The notes under the pieces are model-generated. The model made no database searches and was not told the origin of the DNA. It saw only the letters and a program-made list of their open reading frames with translations. The position numbers and the translations under genes are program-made. A stretch of 64,000 nucleotides of DNA, taken from contig NZ_CABPRV010000009.1 in NCBI RefSeq assembly GCF_902459735.1, forward strand, positions 186,001-250,000, written 5' to 3'. The DNA comes from Pandoraea capi. GTDB lineage: Bacteria > Pseudomonadota > Gammaproteobacteria > Burkholderiales > Burkholderiaceae. This document shows positions 40,815 through 51,279 of this stretch, one piece after another (the stretch's first letter is position 1; every line of letters begins with the position of its first letter).

Positions 40815-40894
40815 GTCCGGTACCAATGTACCGGACGGTGGTCTTAGAAATTACTACGCGCACGGCCGAGACCGTGCGCGAACCCGCGATTATA
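40815..40894 (-). promoter_or_regulatory. rpsD leader: promoter-like -10 and two stem-loops
   Basis: On the minus strand TGCTATAAT (TATAAT at 40894-40889) is an extended -10 just past the rpsK stop. The transcript would then form GCGCACGG/CCGTGCGC (40879-40872 and 40865-40858) and a perfect 9-bp stem GTCCGGTAC/GTACCGGAC with loop ATTG (40836-40815). No good -35 is present. It may start an rpsD-rpoA-rplQ transcript and could be an S4 target; that is inference. Confidence 0.5.
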
Positions 40895-40914
40895 GCAGGA
40901 TTTTCTGAAGCGTC

Positions 40915-41319
40915 TTAGATACGACGACGCTTCGGCGGGCGGCAGCCGTTGTGCGGGACCGGCGTCACGTCCGAGATGGCCGTGATCTTGATACCCAGCG
41001 CATTCAGCGCACGAACCGCCGATTCGCGACCCGGGCCCGGGCCCTTGATGCGAACTTCGAGGTTCTTCACGCCGTATTCCAGTGCCACGCGGCCAGCCGA
41101 CTCAGCAGCAACCTGGGCAGCAAACGGGGTCGACTTACGCGAACCCTTGAAGCCCTGGCCACCCGACGTCGCCCATGCCAGCGCATTGCCCTGACGATCG
41201 GTGATCGTGATGATGGTGTTGTTGAACGAAGCGTGGACGTGCACGACGCCTTCTGCAACGCTCTTCTTGACCTTCTTGCGAACGCGCTGCGAAGCGGCGT
41301 TGTTCTGTTGCTTAGCCAT
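40915..41319 (-). CDS. rpsK: 30S ribosomal protein S11
   Basis: 134 residues. Motifs [33 protein letters not shown] and the end [11 protein letters not shown] are typical. S11 shapes the platform near the E site. It follows rpsM by 17 bases. Confidence 0.97.
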   Translation of the reverse strand: MAKQQNNAASQRVRKKVKKSVAEGVVHVHASFNNTIITITDRQGNALAWATSGGQGFKGSRKSTPFAAQVAAESAGRVALEYGVKNLEVRIKGPGPGRESAVRALNALGIKITAISDVTPVPHNGCRPPKRRRI

Positions 41320-41336
41320 GAGTTCCTATCCTCTGG

Positions 41337-41702
41337 TTACTTCTTCAGCGAGACGCCGGCCTTACGCGGGCCCTTACGGGTACGCGCATTGGTACGGGTG
41401 CGCTGACCGCGGAGCGGCAGGCCCTTGCGGTGACGCATGCCACGATAGCAGCCCAGATCCATCAGGCGCTTGATGCTCATGGTCACTTCACGACGCAGAT
41501 CGCCTTCGACCGTGTATTGACCAACCTGGTCACGCAGCTTTTCGAGATCGGCGTCGTCGAGGTCCTTGACCTTCTTCGAGTACGCCACGCCAGCGGCGTC
41601 GCAAATCTGACGAGCGCGCGTGCGACCGACACCGTAGATAGCCGTCAGGCCGATAGCGGTGTGCTGGTGGTTCGGGATGTTAACCCCTGCGATACGAGCC
41701 AT
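41337..41702 (-). CDS. rpsM: 30S ribosomal protein S13
   Basis: 121 residues. [20 protein letters not shown] and [19 protein letters not shown] identify S13, which contacts the large subunit and P-site tRNA. It is the first gene of the alpha operon after rpmJ, with 35 bases between. Confidence 0.97.
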   Translation of the reverse strand: MARIAGVNIPNHQHTAIGLTAIYGVGRTRARQICDAAGVAYSKKVKDLDDADLEKLRDQVGQYTVEGDLRREVTMSIKRLMDLGCYRGMRHRKGLPLRGQRTRTNARTRKGPRKAGVSLKK

Positions 41703-41737
41703 TCGTAATTCCCCAACTAAATAGCGTTAAAGGCCGA

Positions 41738-41854
41738 TTAGCCCTGACGTTGCTTGTGGCGCGGATCCGAGCTGCAGATCACGCGCAGCACGCCTTTGCG
41801 CTTCACAAACTTGCAATTGCGGCAGATGCACTTAACAGATGCCAAAACTTTCAT
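41738..41854 (-). CDS. rpmJ: 50S ribosomal protein L36
   Basis: A 38-codon gene read directly: it begins [15 protein letters not shown] and ends DPRHKQRQG. The four zinc ligands are the Cys-Cys-Cys-His set (C+ type): Cys9, Cys14, Cys27 and His33. It lies between infA and rpsM in the normal order. Confidence 0.96.
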   Translation of the reverse strand: MKVLASVKCICRNCKFVKRKGVLRVICSSDPRHKQRQG

Positions 41855-41873
41855 GACAATTCCCTCTCTCTAA

Positions 41874-42092
41874 TCACTTCGCCCGGAAGACGATCCGCGC
41901 ACGCGACAGATCGTAGGGCGTCAACTCTACCGTCACCTTATCCCCAGGAAGGATGCGGATGTAATGCATCCGCATCTTGCCGGAAATATGTCCGAGTACT
42001 ACATGGCCATTTTCCAGCTTTACCCGGAAGGTGGCATTGGGGAGGTTTTCAAGGACCTCACCCTGCATTTGAATAACGTCGTCTTTCGACAT
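41874..42092 (-). CDS. infA: Translation initiation factor IF-1
   Basis: 72 residues, an OB-fold protein that blocks the ribosomal A site during initiation. [33 protein letters not shown] and [12 protein letters not shown] are diagnostic. It lies between secY (9 bases) and rpmJ, as in other betaproteobacteria. Confidence 0.97.
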   Translation of the reverse strand: MSKDDVIQMQGEVLENLPNATFRVKLENGHVVLGHISGKMRMHYIRILPGDKVTVELTPYDLSRARIVFRAK

Positions 42093-42101
42093 GATCCCGG
42101 A

Positions 42102-43439
42102 TCAGCGAAGCGTCATGTTATTGCCGCCCTTGAAATTCGCCTTGCGGAGCAGCGACTCATACTGTTGCGACATCACATACGACTGCACTTGCGCCATGAA
42201 GTCCATCGTCACCACCACAATAATCAGCAGTGAGGTTCCACCGAAGTAGAACGGGACATTCCAACGCAACACCAGGAACTCAGGCAGCAAACACACCAGG
42301 GTGACGTATGCTGCGCCGGCCAGTGTGAGGCGCGTCAGGATCTTATCGATATACCGCGCCGTCTGGTCGCCCGGACGAATCCCCGGGACAAACGCTCCGC
42401 TCTTCTTCAGGTTCTCGGCGGTCTCCTTGCTGTTGAACACCAGTGCGGTGTAGAAGAAGCAGAAGAACACGATCGCCAGTGCGTAGAGCATCACGTAGAT
42501 CGGCTGACCCGGCGACAACTTCGCCGCGATGTCCTTGAGCCAGCGCGCGTTATCACCCGCACCGAACCAGTTCGCGATCGTTGCCGGGAACAGGATGATC
42601 GACGATGCAAAGATCGGCGGAATCACGCCTGCCATGTTCAGCTTGAGCGGCAGGTGCGAAGCCTGACCACCGTAGACCTTGTTGCCGACCTGACGCTTCG
42701 CGTAGTTCACAAGGATCTTGCGCTGACCACGTTCCACGAAAACGACGAAGAACGTCACGAGTACCACGAGGGCACAGATCACGATCGCCGAGAACGGACC
42801 GATCGAACCGGTACTGACGAGCTCGAACAAGCCACCCACAGCGTTCGGCAAACCGGCCGCGATACCACCAAAGATGATGATCGAGATACCGTTACCAAGG
42901 CCGCGTTCGGTGATCTGCTCACCAAGCCACATCAGGAACATCGTGCCGGTCACGAGCGTGATCACCGTCGTCAGGCGGAACAACATGCCCGGATCGACGA
43001 CGAGCCCCGGCTCGCTCTCCAACGTCACCGCGATTGCAGCTGCCTGGAAGAGCGCAAGCACCACCGTGAAATACCGGGTGTACTGCGTGATCTTGCGTTG
43101 TCCGGCCTGGCCTTCCTTACGCAATGCTTCCAATTGCGGCGAAACCATCGCCAGCAACTGCATGATGATCGACGCCGAAATGTACGGCATGATCCCCAGC
43201 GCGAAGATCGTGAAACGCGACAACGCACCGCCAGAGAACATGTTGAACATGCCCAGGATCCCGCCCGACTGGCGCTGGAACAACTGCGCCAGCTGATCGG
43301 GGTCGATGCCCGGCACCGGGATATGCGCACCAATACGGTAGACGATCAACGCCAGCAGCAGAAAAACCAGCCGCCGGCGCAGATCCGCATACTTCGGGCC
43401 CTGCGTACCAGGCTTAGCGAGATTAGGAGACTTGGCCAA
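42102..43439 (-). CDS. secY: Protein translocase subunit SecY
   Basis: 445 residues with ten membrane helices; the central channel of the Sec translocon. Marks are [14 protein letters not shown] in helix 1, the plug region after [15 protein letters not shown], and [31 protein letters not shown]. The start is TTG (TTGGCCAAG) with GGAG eight bases ahead; no ATG is available before the first helix. It follows rplO by 23 bases. Confidence 0.97.
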   Translation of the reverse strand: MAKSPNLAKPGTQGPKYADLRRRLVFLLLALIVYRIGAHIPVPGIDPDQLAQLFQRQSGGILGMFNMFSGGALSRFTIFALGIMPYISASIIMQLLAMVSPQLEALRKEGQAGQRKITQYTRYFTVVLALFQAAAIAVTLESEPGLVVDPGMLFRLTTVITLVTGTMFLMWLGEQITERGLGNGISIIIFGGIAAGLPNAVGGLFELVSTGSIGPFSAIVICALVVLVTFFVVFVERGQRKILVNYAKRQVGNKVYGGQASHLPLKLNMAGVIPPIFASSIILFPATIANWFGAGDNARWLKDIAAKLSPGQPIYVMLYALAIVFFCFFYTALVFNSKETAENLKKSGAFVPGIRPGDQTARYIDKILTRLTLAGAAYVTLVCLLPEFLVLRWNVPFYFGGTSLLIIVVVTMDFMAQVQSYVMSQQYESLLRKANFKGGNNMTLR

Positions 43440-43462
43440 TGATGGCTCCGGGGTGTCCTAAC

Positions 43463-43897
43463 TTACTCAGCGACCGAACCGCCAGCCGCCTGAATTGCCG
43501 TGAGCGCACCCTTGGTGACGCCCAGACCCTTCACAACGACCTTGCGGGTGATCTCGCCCGAGGCGATGATCTTGGCCGACAGCGACAGCTCGCTCACCAG
43601 ACCGGCCTGCTTCAGCACCAGCAGATCGATCTCGTCGACCGGCAGGCTGTTCAGATCGGACAGACGAACTTCGCCCACGAAACGACGCGTCAACGACTTG
43701 AAGCCACGCTTCGGCAGACGACGTTGCAGCGGCATTTGACCGCCTTCGAAGCCCACCTTGTGGAAGCCACCCGAACGCGACTTCTGACCCTTGTGACCAC
43801 GGCCGGCGGTTTTACCCAGACCCGAACCGATGCCACGGCCGACGCGGCGCTTGGCGTGCTTGGCGCCTTCTGCCGGCTTAATCGAATTCAATTCCAT
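43463..43897 (-). CDS. rplO: 50S ribosomal protein L15
   Basis: 144 residues. [22 protein letters not shown] and the glycine/arginine-rich [11 protein letters not shown] stretch are typical of L15, a late assembly protein of the large subunit. It follows rpmD by 11 bases. Confidence 0.97.
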   Translation of the reverse strand: MELNSIKPAEGAKHAKRRVGRGIGSGLGKTAGRGHKGQKSRSGGFHKVGFEGGQMPLQRRLPKRGFKSLTRRFVGEVRLSDLNSLPVDEIDLLVLKQAGLVSELSLSAKIIASGEITRKVVVKGLGVTKGALTAIQAAGGSVAE

Positions 43898-43908
43898 TTT
43901 GCCCTCGC

Positions 43909-44091
43909 TCAGTCGACGATCTTCACAAGGTACGAGACCTTGTTGATCATGCCCCGCACAGCGGGCGTATCCTGCAACTCGCTGACCGAATTGAGGCGAC
44001 GCAGGCCCAGGCCCTTGACGGTGGCGCGATGTTCTTCGCGCGTACCGATCAGGCTCTTGACCAGCTTAACTTTCACAGTTTGCTGCGACAT
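43909..44091 (-). CDS. rpmD: 50S ribosomal protein L30
   Basis: 60 residues. [29 protein letters not shown] is the L30 signature. The ATG at 44091 (MSQQTVKVK) is preferred over an in-frame codon three positions upstream that falls in the spacer after rpsE. Confidence 0.96.
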   Translation of the reverse strand: MSQQTVKVKLVKSLIGTREEHRATVKGLGLRRLNSVSELQDTPAVRGMINKVSYLVKIVD

Positions 44092-44102
44092 ATTGATCAC
44101 CC

Positions 44103-44621
44103 TTAGCCGAGGATCTCTTCCACCGACTTGCCACGCTTGGCGGCGATGTCAGCAGGAGTCGATTGTTTCTTCAGGCCGTCGAGCGTGGCGCGGACCAGGT
44201 TGTACGGGTTCGTCGAGCCAAGGCTCTTCGTCACCACGTTGGTCACGCCCATCACCTCGAACACCGCGCGCATCGGGCCACCAGCGATCACGCCGGTACC
44301 GTCCTTCGCCGGCGACATCAGGACGCGCGAGGCGCCATGCTGGCCGAGAACGTTATGTTGCAGGGTGCCGTTCTTCAAGGCGACCTTGAACATGTTACGG
44401 CGGGCTTGTTCCATTGCCTTTTGAACGGCAACCGGGACTTCCTTCGCCTTGCCCTTGCCCATGCCGATGCGGCCATCGCCGTCACCAACCACGGTCAACG
44501 CGGCAAAACCGAGAATACGGCCACCCTTCACAACCTTCGTGACACGGTTGACCGCGATCATCTTCTCGCGAAGGCCGTCGTCGCGTTCGTCAGCCTGAAC
44601 TTTCGCTTGCATCTTTGCCAT
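44103..44621 (-). CDS. rpsE: 30S ribosomal protein S5
   Basis: 172 residues. [19 protein letters not shown] is the double-stranded RNA-binding domain start and [20 protein letters not shown] the second domain. S5 affects decoding accuracy and mRNA unwinding. It follows rplR by 13 bases. Confidence 0.97.
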   Translation of the reverse strand: MAKMQAKVQADERDDGLREKMIAVNRVTKVVKGGRILGFAALTVVGDGDGRIGMGKGKAKEVPVAVQKAMEQARRNMFKVALKNGTLQHNVLGQHGASRVLMSPAKDGTGVIAGGPMRAVFEVMGVTNVVTKSLGSTNPYNLVRATLDGLKKQSTPADIAAKRGKSVEEILG

Positions 44622-44634
44622 GACGGATCCTTAC

Positions 44635-45000
44635 TTAGAACTTGAGGCCGGCTTCACGGGCTGCGTCGGCCAAAGCCTTGACGCGACCGTGATAGCGGAA
44701 GCCCGAGCGGTCGAAAGACACGCTTTCGATGCCGGCAGCCTTCGCCTTTTCGGCGATACGACGACCGATCAACGCAGCAGCGGCGGCGTTGCCACCCTTG
44801 CCTTCCTTGTCGCCCAGTTCCTTGCGCACTTCGGCTTCCAGCGTCGAAGCGCTGGCCAGCACTTGCGTGCCGTCTTCCGAGAAAACTTGCGCGTAAATGT
44901 GCACGTTGGTGCGATGCACGGAAAGGCGATGCACCTTCTGAGCTGCCAGCTTGATACGAGTCTGGCGAGCGCGGCGCACACGAGATTGTTTCTTGTCCAT
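44635..45000 (-). CDS. rplR: 50S ribosomal protein L18
   Basis: 121 residues. The basic N-terminus [18 protein letters not shown] and the end [20 protein letters not shown] identify L18, a 5S rRNA binder. The ATG at 45000 matches the family; the frame has another codon three positions upstream. Confidence 0.96.
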   Translation of the reverse strand: MDKKQSRVRRARQTRIKLAAQKVHRLSVHRTNVHIYAQVFSEDGTQVLASASTLEAEVRKELGDKEGKGGNAAAAALIGRRIAEKAKAAGIESVSFDRSGFRYHGRVKALADAAREAGLKF

Positions 45001-45011
45001 GTTTCGCACCC

Positions 45012-45545
45012 TTACTTCTTCTTGGTTTCCTTGAGGATCACCACCTCGTCCGCATAGCGGACGCCCTTACCCTTGTAGGGCTCGGGCGGACGGTAACCGC
45101 GAACTTCCGCAGCCACTTGTCCGATGCGTTGCTTATCAACGCCCTTGATGATGATCTCCGTCTGCGTCGGGGTCTCTGCCTTCACGCCTTCCGGCATGGC
45201 ATGCACAACATCGTGCGAGAAACCCAGCTCGAGCTTCAGGTTGTTACCTTCAGCCTTGGCACGGTAACCCACGCCAACGAGTTGCAGCTTCTTTTCGAAA
45301 CCCTTGCTCACACCGGTCACCATATTGTTGACCAGTGCACGTTCCGTACCATACAGCGCGTTCGCTTCGCGGCTTTCGTCGGCCGGGGCGAAGGTGATGG
45401 TGCCGTCTTCGATCTTGACGTTCACGAGGGTGTTCACGCCGCGGGTCAGCGAACCCAGGGCACCCTTGATCGTCAGCACATTGCCAGCCAGCGTTGCTTC
45501 AACGCCCTTCGGCAGTGCAATGGGACTCTTACCTACTCGAGACAT
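45012..45545 (-). CDS. rplF: 50S ribosomal protein L6
   Basis: 177 residues, a duplicated fold. [19 protein letters not shown] and the C-terminal [18 protein letters not shown] are diagnostic. L6 lies at the factor-binding region of the 50S subunit. Confidence 0.97.
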   Translation of the reverse strand: MSRVGKSPIALPKGVEATLAGNVLTIKGALGSLTRGVNTLVNVKIEDGTITFAPADESREANALYGTERALVNNMVTGVSKGFEKKLQLVGVGYRAKAEGNNLKLELGFSHDVVHAMPEGVKAETPTQTEIIIKGVDKQRIGQVAAEVRGYRPPEPYKGKGVRYADEVVILKETKKK

Positions 45546-45560
45546 TTCAACTCTCCTCGG

Positions 45561-45956
45561 TTAGGCCACGTAGCAGATGACTTCGCCGCCCACGCCGGTG
45601 GCGCGTGCCTTGCGATCCGTCATCACGCCCTTCGGGGTCGAGACGATTGCAACGCCCAGGCCGTTCATGACCTGCGGGATGTCGTTGCGGCTCTTGTACA
45701 CACGCAGACCCGGGCGCGAAACGCGCTCAAGGCGCTCGATCACCGGACGGCCAGCGTAGTACTTCAGTGCGATGTTCAGCACCGGCTTGGTTTCTTCTGC
45801 TTCAACCGCGAAGTCTTCGATGTAGCCTTCGTCCTTCAGGACCTTGGCGATCGAGACCTTCAGCTTGGACGAGGGCATCTTCACCGATGCCTTCTCAACC
45901 ATCTGAGCGTTGCGGATGCGAGTCAGCATATCGGCGATAGGATCGCTCATGCTCAT
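45561..45956 (-). CDS. rpsH: 30S ribosomal protein S8
   Basis: 131 residues. [18 protein letters not shown] and the end [20 protein letters not shown] identify S8. In E. coli S8 represses the spc operon by binding the rplE start region. The start could be two codons later. Confidence 0.97.
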   Translation of the reverse strand: MSMSDPIADMLTRIRNAQMVEKASVKMPSSKLKVSIAKVLKDEGYIEDFAVEAEETKPVLNIALKYYAGRPVIERLERVSRPGLRVYKSRNDIPQVMNGLGVAIVSTPKGVMTDRKARATGVGGEVICYVA

Positions 45957-45969
45957 GGTGCTTCTCCTA

Positions 45970-46275
45970 TTACCAGCTTGCTTTGGTCACGCCCGGGATT
46001 TCGCCACGGAAGGCGATTTCACGGATCTTGTTACGGGCCAGGCCGAATTTGCGGAAGGTACCGCGCGGACGACCGGTCAGCTCGCAACGATTGCGTTGAC
46101 GCGTCGGGTTGGCGTTACGCGGCAGCTGTTGCAGCGCCAGACGTGCTTCATAACGCTCGTCTTCCGACTTGCTGGTGTCTTCGATGATCGCTTTGAGGTC
46201 AGCACGCTTGGTAGCGTACTTCGCCGCCAGACGGGCGCGCTTCTTTTCGCGTTCGATAAGTGCCAGTTTAGCCAC
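45970..46275 (-). CDS. rpsN: 30S ribosomal protein S14
   Basis: 101 residues of the long, zinc-free type: [25 protein letters not shown] lacks the CxxC pairs of the short form. The start codon is GTG. It lies between rplE (7 bases) and rpsH. Confidence 0.97.
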   Translation of the reverse strand: MAKLALIEREKKRARLAAKYATKRADLKAIIEDTSKSEDERYEARLALQQLPRNANPTRQRNRCELTGRPRGTFRKFGLARNKIREIAFRGEIPGVTKASW

Positions 46276-46282
46276 GATTACC

Positions 46283-46822
46283 TCAGTTACGGAACGGGAA
46301 TTTGAACGCCGACAGAAGAGCCTTGGCTTCTTCGTCAGTCTTCGCAGTCGTGGTGATGCTGATGTTCAGACCACGCAGTGCGTCGATTTTGTCGTACTCG
46401 ATTTCGGGGAAGATGATCTGTTCCTTCACACCGATGTTGTAGTTGCCACGACCGTCGAACGCACGACCCGAAATACCACGGAAGTCACGCACGCGCGGCA
46501 AAGCCACGGTGATGAAACGATCCAGGAATTCGAACATACGCTCGCCGCGCAGCGTCACCATCGTACCGATCGGGTAACCTTCGCGGATCTTGAAACCGGC
46601 GATAGCCTTGCGAGCCTTCGTCACCACCGGCTTCTGGCCGGCGATCTTCGTCAGGTCGCCAACGGCGTGCTCAATGATCTTCTTGTCAGCCACGGCTTGA
46701 CCAAGGCCCATGTTCAGGGTGATCTTGGTGATGCGCGGCACTTCCATGACGGACTTGTAACCGAACTGCTTGGTGAGCTCGGCGACAATCTTGTCCTTAT
46801 AGAATTCTTGCAAACGGGCCAT
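46283..46822 (-). CDS. rplE: 50S ribosomal protein L5
   Basis: 179 residues. [20 protein letters not shown] and [16 protein letters not shown] identify L5, which binds 5S rRNA and contacts P-site tRNA. It follows rplX by 19 bases; that start region is where S8 feedback would act if conserved. Confidence 0.97.
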   Translation of the reverse strand: MARLQEFYKDKIVAELTKQFGYKSVMEVPRITKITLNMGLGQAVADKKIIEHAVGDLTKIAGQKPVVTKARKAIAGFKIREGYPIGTMVTLRGERMFEFLDRFITVALPRVRDFRGISGRAFDGRGNYNIGVKEQIIFPEIEYDKIDALRGLNISITTTAKTDEEAKALLSAFKFPFRN

Positions 46823-46841
46823 TATCTATACTCCCTGCGAC

Positions 46842-47150
46842 TTAGGCACCGACGACCGCACCGGTCGTCTTGAGGAAGCGGACCTTCTTGCCGTCTTCGA
46901 CCTTGATGCCCACGCGCGACGGCTTGCCATTGGCATCCACCAGCGCCACGTTCGAAACGTGGATCGGCATCGTCTTGTCGACCACGCCACCTTGCGTGCC
47001 CTTCATCGGGTTCGGCTTCACGTGCTTCTTGGCAACGTTCACGCCCTCGACGACCAGCTTGTCACCATCAACGGCGAGAACCGTGCCACGCTTGGCCTTG
47101 TCCTTGCCCGTCAGAACGATGACTTGGTCACCCTTGCGAATCTTGTTCAT
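46842..47150 (-). CDS. rplX: 50S ribosomal protein L24
   Basis: 102 residues. The KOW motif is in [20 protein letters not shown], followed by [21 protein letters not shown]24 starts large-subunit assembly. It follows rplN by 11 bases. Confidence 0.97.
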   Translation of the reverse strand: MNKIRKGDQVIVLTGKDKAKRGTVLAVDGDKLVVEGVNVAKKHVKPNPMKGTQGGVVDKTMPIHVSNVALVDANGKPSRVGIKVEDGKKVRFLKTTGAVVGA

Positions 47151-47161
47151 GTGTCGGCTCC

Positions 47162-47530
47162 TTACAGCACTTCCGGGGCCAGCGACACGATCTTCATGAA
47201 GCGTTCGGTACGCAGTTCACGCGTAACCGGCCCGAAGATACGGGTGCCGATCGGCTCGAGCTTGGTGTTAAGCAGCACGGCGGCGTTGCCGTCGAATTTG
47301 ACCAGCGAGCCGTCCTGGCGACGCACGCCCTTGGCGGTGCGCACGACCACTGCGTTGTAGATTTCGCCCTTCTTGACGCGACCACGCGGGGCAGCATCCT
47401 TCACGCTGACCTTGATGATGTCGCCAATGCCGGCGTAGCGACGCTTGGAGCCGCCCAGCACCTTGATGCACATCACTTCGCGCGCACCGGTGTTGTCGGC
47501 TACTTCGAGCCGGGTTTCAGTTTGAATCAT
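47162..47530 (-). CDS. rplN: 50S ribosomal protein L14
   Basis: 122 residues. [20 protein letters not shown] and [19 protein letters not shown] identify L14. It is the first gene of the spc operon here, behind a 265-base gap that holds a promoter, so translation begins about 200 bases into a leader. The ATG at 47530 is fixed by the family. Confidence 0.97.
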   Translation of the reverse strand: MIQTETRLEVADNTGAREVMCIKVLGGSKRRYAGIGDIIKVSVKDAAPRGRVKKGEIYNAVVVRTAKGVRRQDGSLVKFDGNAAVLLNTKLEPIGTRIFGPVTRELRTERFMKIVSLAPEVL

Positions 47531-47733
47531 GGTGTTATCTTCCCAACTTAATCCGACACCTGGGCGTCGGTCAGTCTTGGTCCCCGTCAGCACCAAAGGG
47601 TGCCGTTTGGGTTGAGTCGTTCAAAAGTGGACAACCTTGCTACCTCGACCAGACCCGTAGAGGATACGAATCGGCTTCGGAAGCCATCCACTCCCTTGCG
47701 AAACCAAAGACCGGTTTTGGCGAAAGAAGCGGA

Positions 47734-47771
47734 AAGTCCGGAATTATACAATGATAATTCCGGACTTGCAA
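47734..47771 (-). promoter_or_regulatory. spc operon promoter inside a perfect 14-bp palindrome
   Basis: On the minus strand -35 TTGCAA (47771-47766), 17-bp spacer, -10 TATAAT (47748-47743). The promoter overlaps a perfect inverted repeat: AAGTCCGGAATTAT at 47734-47747 and ATAATTCCGGACTT at 47754-47767 with a 6-base centre. The roughly 200-base leader to rplN also holds GGCTTC/GAAGCC. Confidence 0.65.
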
Positions 47772-47795
47772 GTCAAGCCTTCGCTTCAGACTGCC

Positions 47796-48068
47796 TTAGA
47801 TGATACGGGCAGCTTCCACGAGACGGGCAACCGTCCAGGCCTTGGTCTTCGACAGCGGGCGGGATTCTTGAATCTCGACCAGGTCGCCTTCCTTGTACTG
47901 GTTGGTTTCGTCGTGCGCGTGGTACTTCTTCGAGCGCACGATGTACTTGCCGTAGAGCGGGTGCTTCATTTGACGCTCGATCAGCACGGTAACCGTCTTG
48001 TCCATCTTATCGCTGACGACGCGACCAACGAGGGTACGCTTCAGCGAAGTCTTAGCGGTATCGTTCAT
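47796..48068 (-). CDS. rpsQ: 30S ribosomal protein S17
   Basis: 90 residues, an OB-fold 16S rRNA binder. [20 protein letters not shown] and [18 protein letters not shown] are typical. Its ATG overlaps the rpmC stop (ATGA). It ends the S10 gene group; the spc promoter lies just after it. Confidence 0.97.
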   Translation of the reverse strand: MNDTAKTSLKRTLVGRVVSDKMDKTVTVLIERQMKHPLYGKYIVRSKKYHAHDETNQYKEGDLVEIQESRPLSKTKAWTVARLVEAARII

Positions 48069-48259
48069 TTCTGGCTCGCCTTCTCAGTCAACACGGTACG
48101 CACACGCGCGATGTCCTTGCGCACCTTCTTCAGCTGGCTGGTGTTGCTCAGCTGTTGGGTGCCCGCTTGCATGCGAAGACCGAATTGGGCCTTCAACAGA
48201 TCCGACAGTTCCTTGTTCAGGCCGTCGACATCCTTGGCACGAAGTTCGGATGCTTTCAT
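48065..48259 (-). CDS. rpmC: 50S ribosomal protein L29
   Basis: 64 residues of two helices. [20 protein letters not shown] and the end [14 protein letters not shown] identify L29, at the exit of the peptide tunnel. It is coupled to rpsQ by a 4-base overlap. Confidence 0.97.
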   Translation of the reverse strand: MKASELRAKDVDGLNKELSDLLKAQFGLRMQAGTQQLSNTSQLKKVRKDIARVRTVLTEKASQK

Positions 48260-48273
48260 TTCAAATTCTCCCT

Positions 48274-48690
48274 TCAGGCGCCAAGGCGACGTACGAAGAA
48301 CGTCGTCTGAATCGGCAGCTTGGCTGCGGCCAGGCGGAACGCCTCGCGCGCCAGCGCTTCATCCACACCGTCCATTTCGTACAGCATCTTGCCCGGCTGA
48401 ATCTCGGCGACGTAGTACTCCGGGTTACCCTTACCGTTACCCATACGCACTTCTGCCGGCTTTTGCGAGATCGGCTTATCCGGGAAGATACGAATCCAGA
48501 TACGACCACCACGCTTGATGTGGCGGGTCATGGCACGACGAGCAGCTTCGATTTGACGAGCCGTCAGACGACCACGACCGACCGCCTTCAGGCCGAATTC
48601 GCCGAACGACACTTCGTTGCCACGGGTGGCGACGCCAGTGTTACGGCCCTTCTGCTCTTTGCGATACTTTCTGCGTTTCGGTTGCAGCAT
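48274..48690 (-). CDS. rplP: 50S ribosomal protein L16
   Basis: 138 residues. [37 protein letters not shown] and [19 protein letters not shown] identify L16, which lines the A site. It follows rpsC by 2 bases. Confidence 0.97.
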   Translation of the reverse strand: MLQPKRRKYRKEQKGRNTGVATRGNEVSFGEFGLKAVGRGRLTARQIEAARRAMTRHIKRGGRIWIRIFPDKPISQKPAEVRMGNGKGNPEYYVAEIQPGKMLYEMDGVDEALAREAFRLAAAKLPIQTTFFVRRLGA

Positions 48691-48692
48691 GA

Positions 48693-49496
48693 TTATTCTC
48701 CAGTCTTGGCGTCGCCTTCAGGCTTGCCAGCCGGACGGCGTGCACCACCGCGCTTCGCACCGGCCTTGTCGCCAGCGTCGTCACGACGGGGGCGACGGTC
48801 GCCCGGACGCGCGTTGCGGCGCGGACGCTTTTCTTCGGCCGGCTCTTCAGCCACCGGAGCGTCGTTGCGGCCCAGCGTGTCACCCTTGTACACCCACACC
48901 TTGATACCGATGATGCCGTACGTCGTCTTCGCTTCCGAGGTTGCGTAGTCGATGTCGGCGCGCAGGGTGTGCAGGGGCACACGACCTTCACGGTACCACT
49001 CGGTACGAGCGATTTCGATGCCGTTCAGACGGCCGGCGCTCATGATCTTGATGCCTTGGGCACCCAGACGCATCGCGTTCTGCATCGCGCGCTTCATTGC
49101 GCGACGGAACATGATACGGCGCTCGAGCTGCTGAGCGATCGAGTCGGCGATCAGCTGCGCATCGGTTTCCGGCTTGCGGATTTCTTCGATGTTCACGTGC
49201 ACGGGCACGCCCATGCGCTTTTGCAGCTCAGCCTTGAGGATTTCGATGTCCTCGCCCTTCTTGCCGATCACAACGCCCGGACGCGAGCTGAAAATCGTGA
49301 TGCGAGCATTCTTGGCCGGACGTTCGATGACCACGCGGCCAACCGAAGCGTTCTTCAGCTTCTTCTTCAGGTAATCGCGAACGCCGATATCTTCCTGCAG
49401 CATTTTCGCGAAATCCTGGTTGTTCGCGTACCAACGCGAAGCCCAGTTACGACTGACAGCCAGACGGAAGCCAGTCGGATGAATTTTCTGTCCCAT
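48693..49496 (-). CDS. rpsC: 30S ribosomal protein S3
   Basis: 267 residues, longer than the 233 of E. coli because of a charged C-terminal tail of about 50 residues rich in Arg, Asp and Gly, as in other Burkholderiales. The core starts [14 protein letters not shown] and has the KH domain with [21 protein letters not shown]3 is part of the mRNA entry helicase. Confidence 0.97.
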   Translation of the reverse strand: MGQKIHPTGFRLAVSRNWASRWYANNQDFAKMLQEDIGVRDYLKKKLKNASVGRVVIERPAKNARITIFSSRPGVVIGKKGEDIEILKAELQKRMGVPVHVNIEEIRKPETDAQLIADSIAQQLERRIMFRRAMKRAMQNAMRLGAQGIKIMSAGRLNGIEIARTEWYREGRVPLHTLRADIDYATSEAKTTYGIIGIKVWVYKGDTLGRNDAPVAEEPAEEKRPRRNARPGDRRPRRDDAGDKAGAKRGGARRPAGKPEGDAKTGE

Positions 49497-49505
49497 CGTG
49501 ACCCC

Positions 49506-49835
49506 TTAGTTGCCCAGCGTCACAGTGATGTGACAGGTTTGCTTCTCGATGCGGTTACCACGGCCCTTGGCGCGCGCGGTGAAACGCTTGAGCGAGGTCG
49601 CCTTGTCAACGAAGATGCCCTTAACGCGCAGCTCGTCAATGTCAGCACCTTCATTGTGCTCGGCGTTGGCGATAGCCGACTCGAGCACCTTCTTGATGAT
49701 GACCGCGGCCTTCTTCGGCGAGAAGGTCAGAACATTGAGCGCACGCTCCAGCGGCAGGCCGCGGATCTGGTCAGCGACCAGACGCGTCTTCTGCGCCGAG
49801 ATACGGGCACCGCGATGAATTGCTTTCACTTCCAT
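49506..49835 (-). CDS. rplV: 50S ribosomal protein L22
   Basis: 109 residues. [22 protein letters not shown] and the tunnel loop region with [15 protein letters not shown] identify L22, whose extended hairpin lines the exit tunnel and bears macrolide-resistance sites. The ATG at 49835 fits; upstream codons are in the spacer. Confidence 0.97.
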   Translation of the reverse strand: MEVKAIHRGARISAQKTRLVADQIRGLPLERALNVLTFSPKKAAVIIKKVLESAIANAEHNEGADIDELRVKGIFVDKATSLKRFTARAKGRGNRIEKQTCHITVTLGN

Positions 49836-49845
49836 GATCGGCCCC

Positions 49846-50121
49846 TTATTTCTTCGCCTTCTTGTCGGCCGCATGGCCCTTGAAGGTACGGGTGAGTGCA
49901 AACTCACCCAGCTTGTGGCCGACCATGTTTTCCGTCACGTACACCGGCACGTGTTGACGGCCATTGTGTACGGCGATCGTCAGGCCGATGAAATCGGGCA
50001 GGACGGTCGAACGACGCGACCAGGTTTTGATCGGCTTCTTGTCACGCGATGCGGCTGCTGCTTCCACTTTCTTCAGCAGATGAGCGTCGCAAAACGGACC
50101 TTTTTTAACAGAACGAGTCAT
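49846..50121 (-). CDS. rpsS: 30S ribosomal protein S19
   Basis: 91 residues. [20 protein letters not shown] and [19 protein letters not shown] identify S19, in the 30S head. It follows rplB by 13 bases. Confidence 0.97.
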   Translation of the reverse strand: MTRSVKKGPFCDAHLLKKVEAAAASRDKKPIKTWSRRSTVLPDFIGLTIAVHNGRQHVPVYVTENMVGHKLGEFALTRTFKGHAADKKAKK

Positions 50122-50134
50122 TTGCTAGCTCCAA

Positions 50135-50962
50135 TTAACGCTTCTTGCGACGCTGAACGATCATGCTGTCGGTGCGCTTGGTCGAGCGGGTACGCTTACC
50201 CTTGGTATGCTGACCCCACGGGCTGACCGGATGACGACCAGCAGCCGTACGACCTTCACCACCACCGTGCGGGTGATCCACCGGGTTCATCGCCACACCG
50301 CGAACGGTCGGGCGAATACCGCGCCAACGCTTCGCACCGGCCTTGCCCAGTTGGCGCAGGCTGTGCTCTTCGTTACCGACTTCACCGATGGTCGCACGGC
50401 ACTCGATGTGCACGCGGCGCACTTCACCCGAACGCAGACGCACTTGAGCGTACGTGCCTTCGCGTGCCAGCAGCATTGCCGACGTACCGGCGGCGCGGGC
50501 GATTTGCGCACCCTTGCCCGGCAGCAGTTCAATGCCGTGGATCGTCGTACCGACCGGAATGTTACGGATCGGCAGCGTGTTGCCAGCCTTGATCGGAGCT
50601 TCCGAGCCGCTCACCACTTGCTGGCCGACGGTCATGCCCTTCGGTGCAAGGATGTAACGACGCTCGCCGTCGGCGTAGCACAGCAGTGCGATGTTCGCGC
50701 TGCGGTTCGGGTCATACTCAAGACGCTCAACCTTCGCCGTGATGCCGTCCTTGTTACGACGGAAGTCGACGATACGGTAGTGCTGCTTGTGACCGCCACC
50801 CATGTGACGGGTGGTGATGTGACCGTTGTTGTTACGACCAGCGGTCTTGCTCTTGGTATCGAGCAGCGGGGCGAACGGCTTGCCCTTATGCAGATCCTTG
50901 TTGACGACCTTGACCAGCGAACGGCGGCCCGGCGACGTCGGTTTCGTTTTGACGAGTGCCAT
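50135..50962 (-). CDS. rplB: 50S ribosomal protein L2
   Basis: 275 residues. [19 protein letters not shown], the central SH3-like part and the conserved [15 protein letters not shown] near the peptidyl-transferase centre identify L2. It follows rplW by 2 bases. Confidence 0.98.
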   Translation of the reverse strand: MALVKTKPTSPGRRSLVKVVNKDLHKGKPFAPLLDTKSKTAGRNNNGHITTRHMGGGHKQHYRIVDFRRNKDGITAKVERLEYDPNRSANIALLCYADGERRYILAPKGMTVGQQVVSGSEAPIKAGNTLPIRNIPVGTTIHGIELLPGKGAQIARAAGTSAMLLAREGTYAQVRLRSGEVRRVHIECRATIGEVGNEEHSLRQLGKAGAKRWRGIRPTVRGVAMNPVDHPHGGGEGRTAAGRHPVSPWGQHTKGKRTRSTKRTDSMIVQRRKKR

Positions 50963-50964
50963 GA

Positions 50965-51279
50965 TTACTTGGCCTCCGCTTCAAAATTGATTTCCTGACC
51001 CGGCTTCAAGCTCACGTAAGCCTTCTTCTCGTGGTCGCGACGACCCATGAAGCGGCCAAAGCGCTTTTGCTTGCCCTTACGGTTCAGGATTTGCACCGAC
51101 TCGACTTCAACCTTGAAGAGAAGCTCAACTGCAGCCTTCACTTCTTGCTTGTTCGCGTCGCGTGCAACTTGGAACACCACTTGTTCATTCTTGTCAGCCA
51201 CCAGCGTCGCCTTCTCGGAGATCACCGGCGCGAGCAAGACCTGGTACAGACGATGGTCGTTTTTACGCACGTCGCTCAT
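50965..51279 (-). CDS. rplW: 50S ribosomal protein L23
   Basis: 104 residues. [20 protein letters not shown] and [19 protein letters not shown] identify L23, the docking site for SRP and trigger factor at the tunnel exit. Its ATG overlaps the rplD stop (ATGA). Confidence 0.97.
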   Translation of the reverse strand: MSDVRKNDHRLYQVLLAPVISEKATLVADKNEQVVFQVARDANKQEVKAAVELLFKVEVESVQILNRKGKQKRFGRFMGRRDHEKKAYVSLKPGQEINFEAEAK

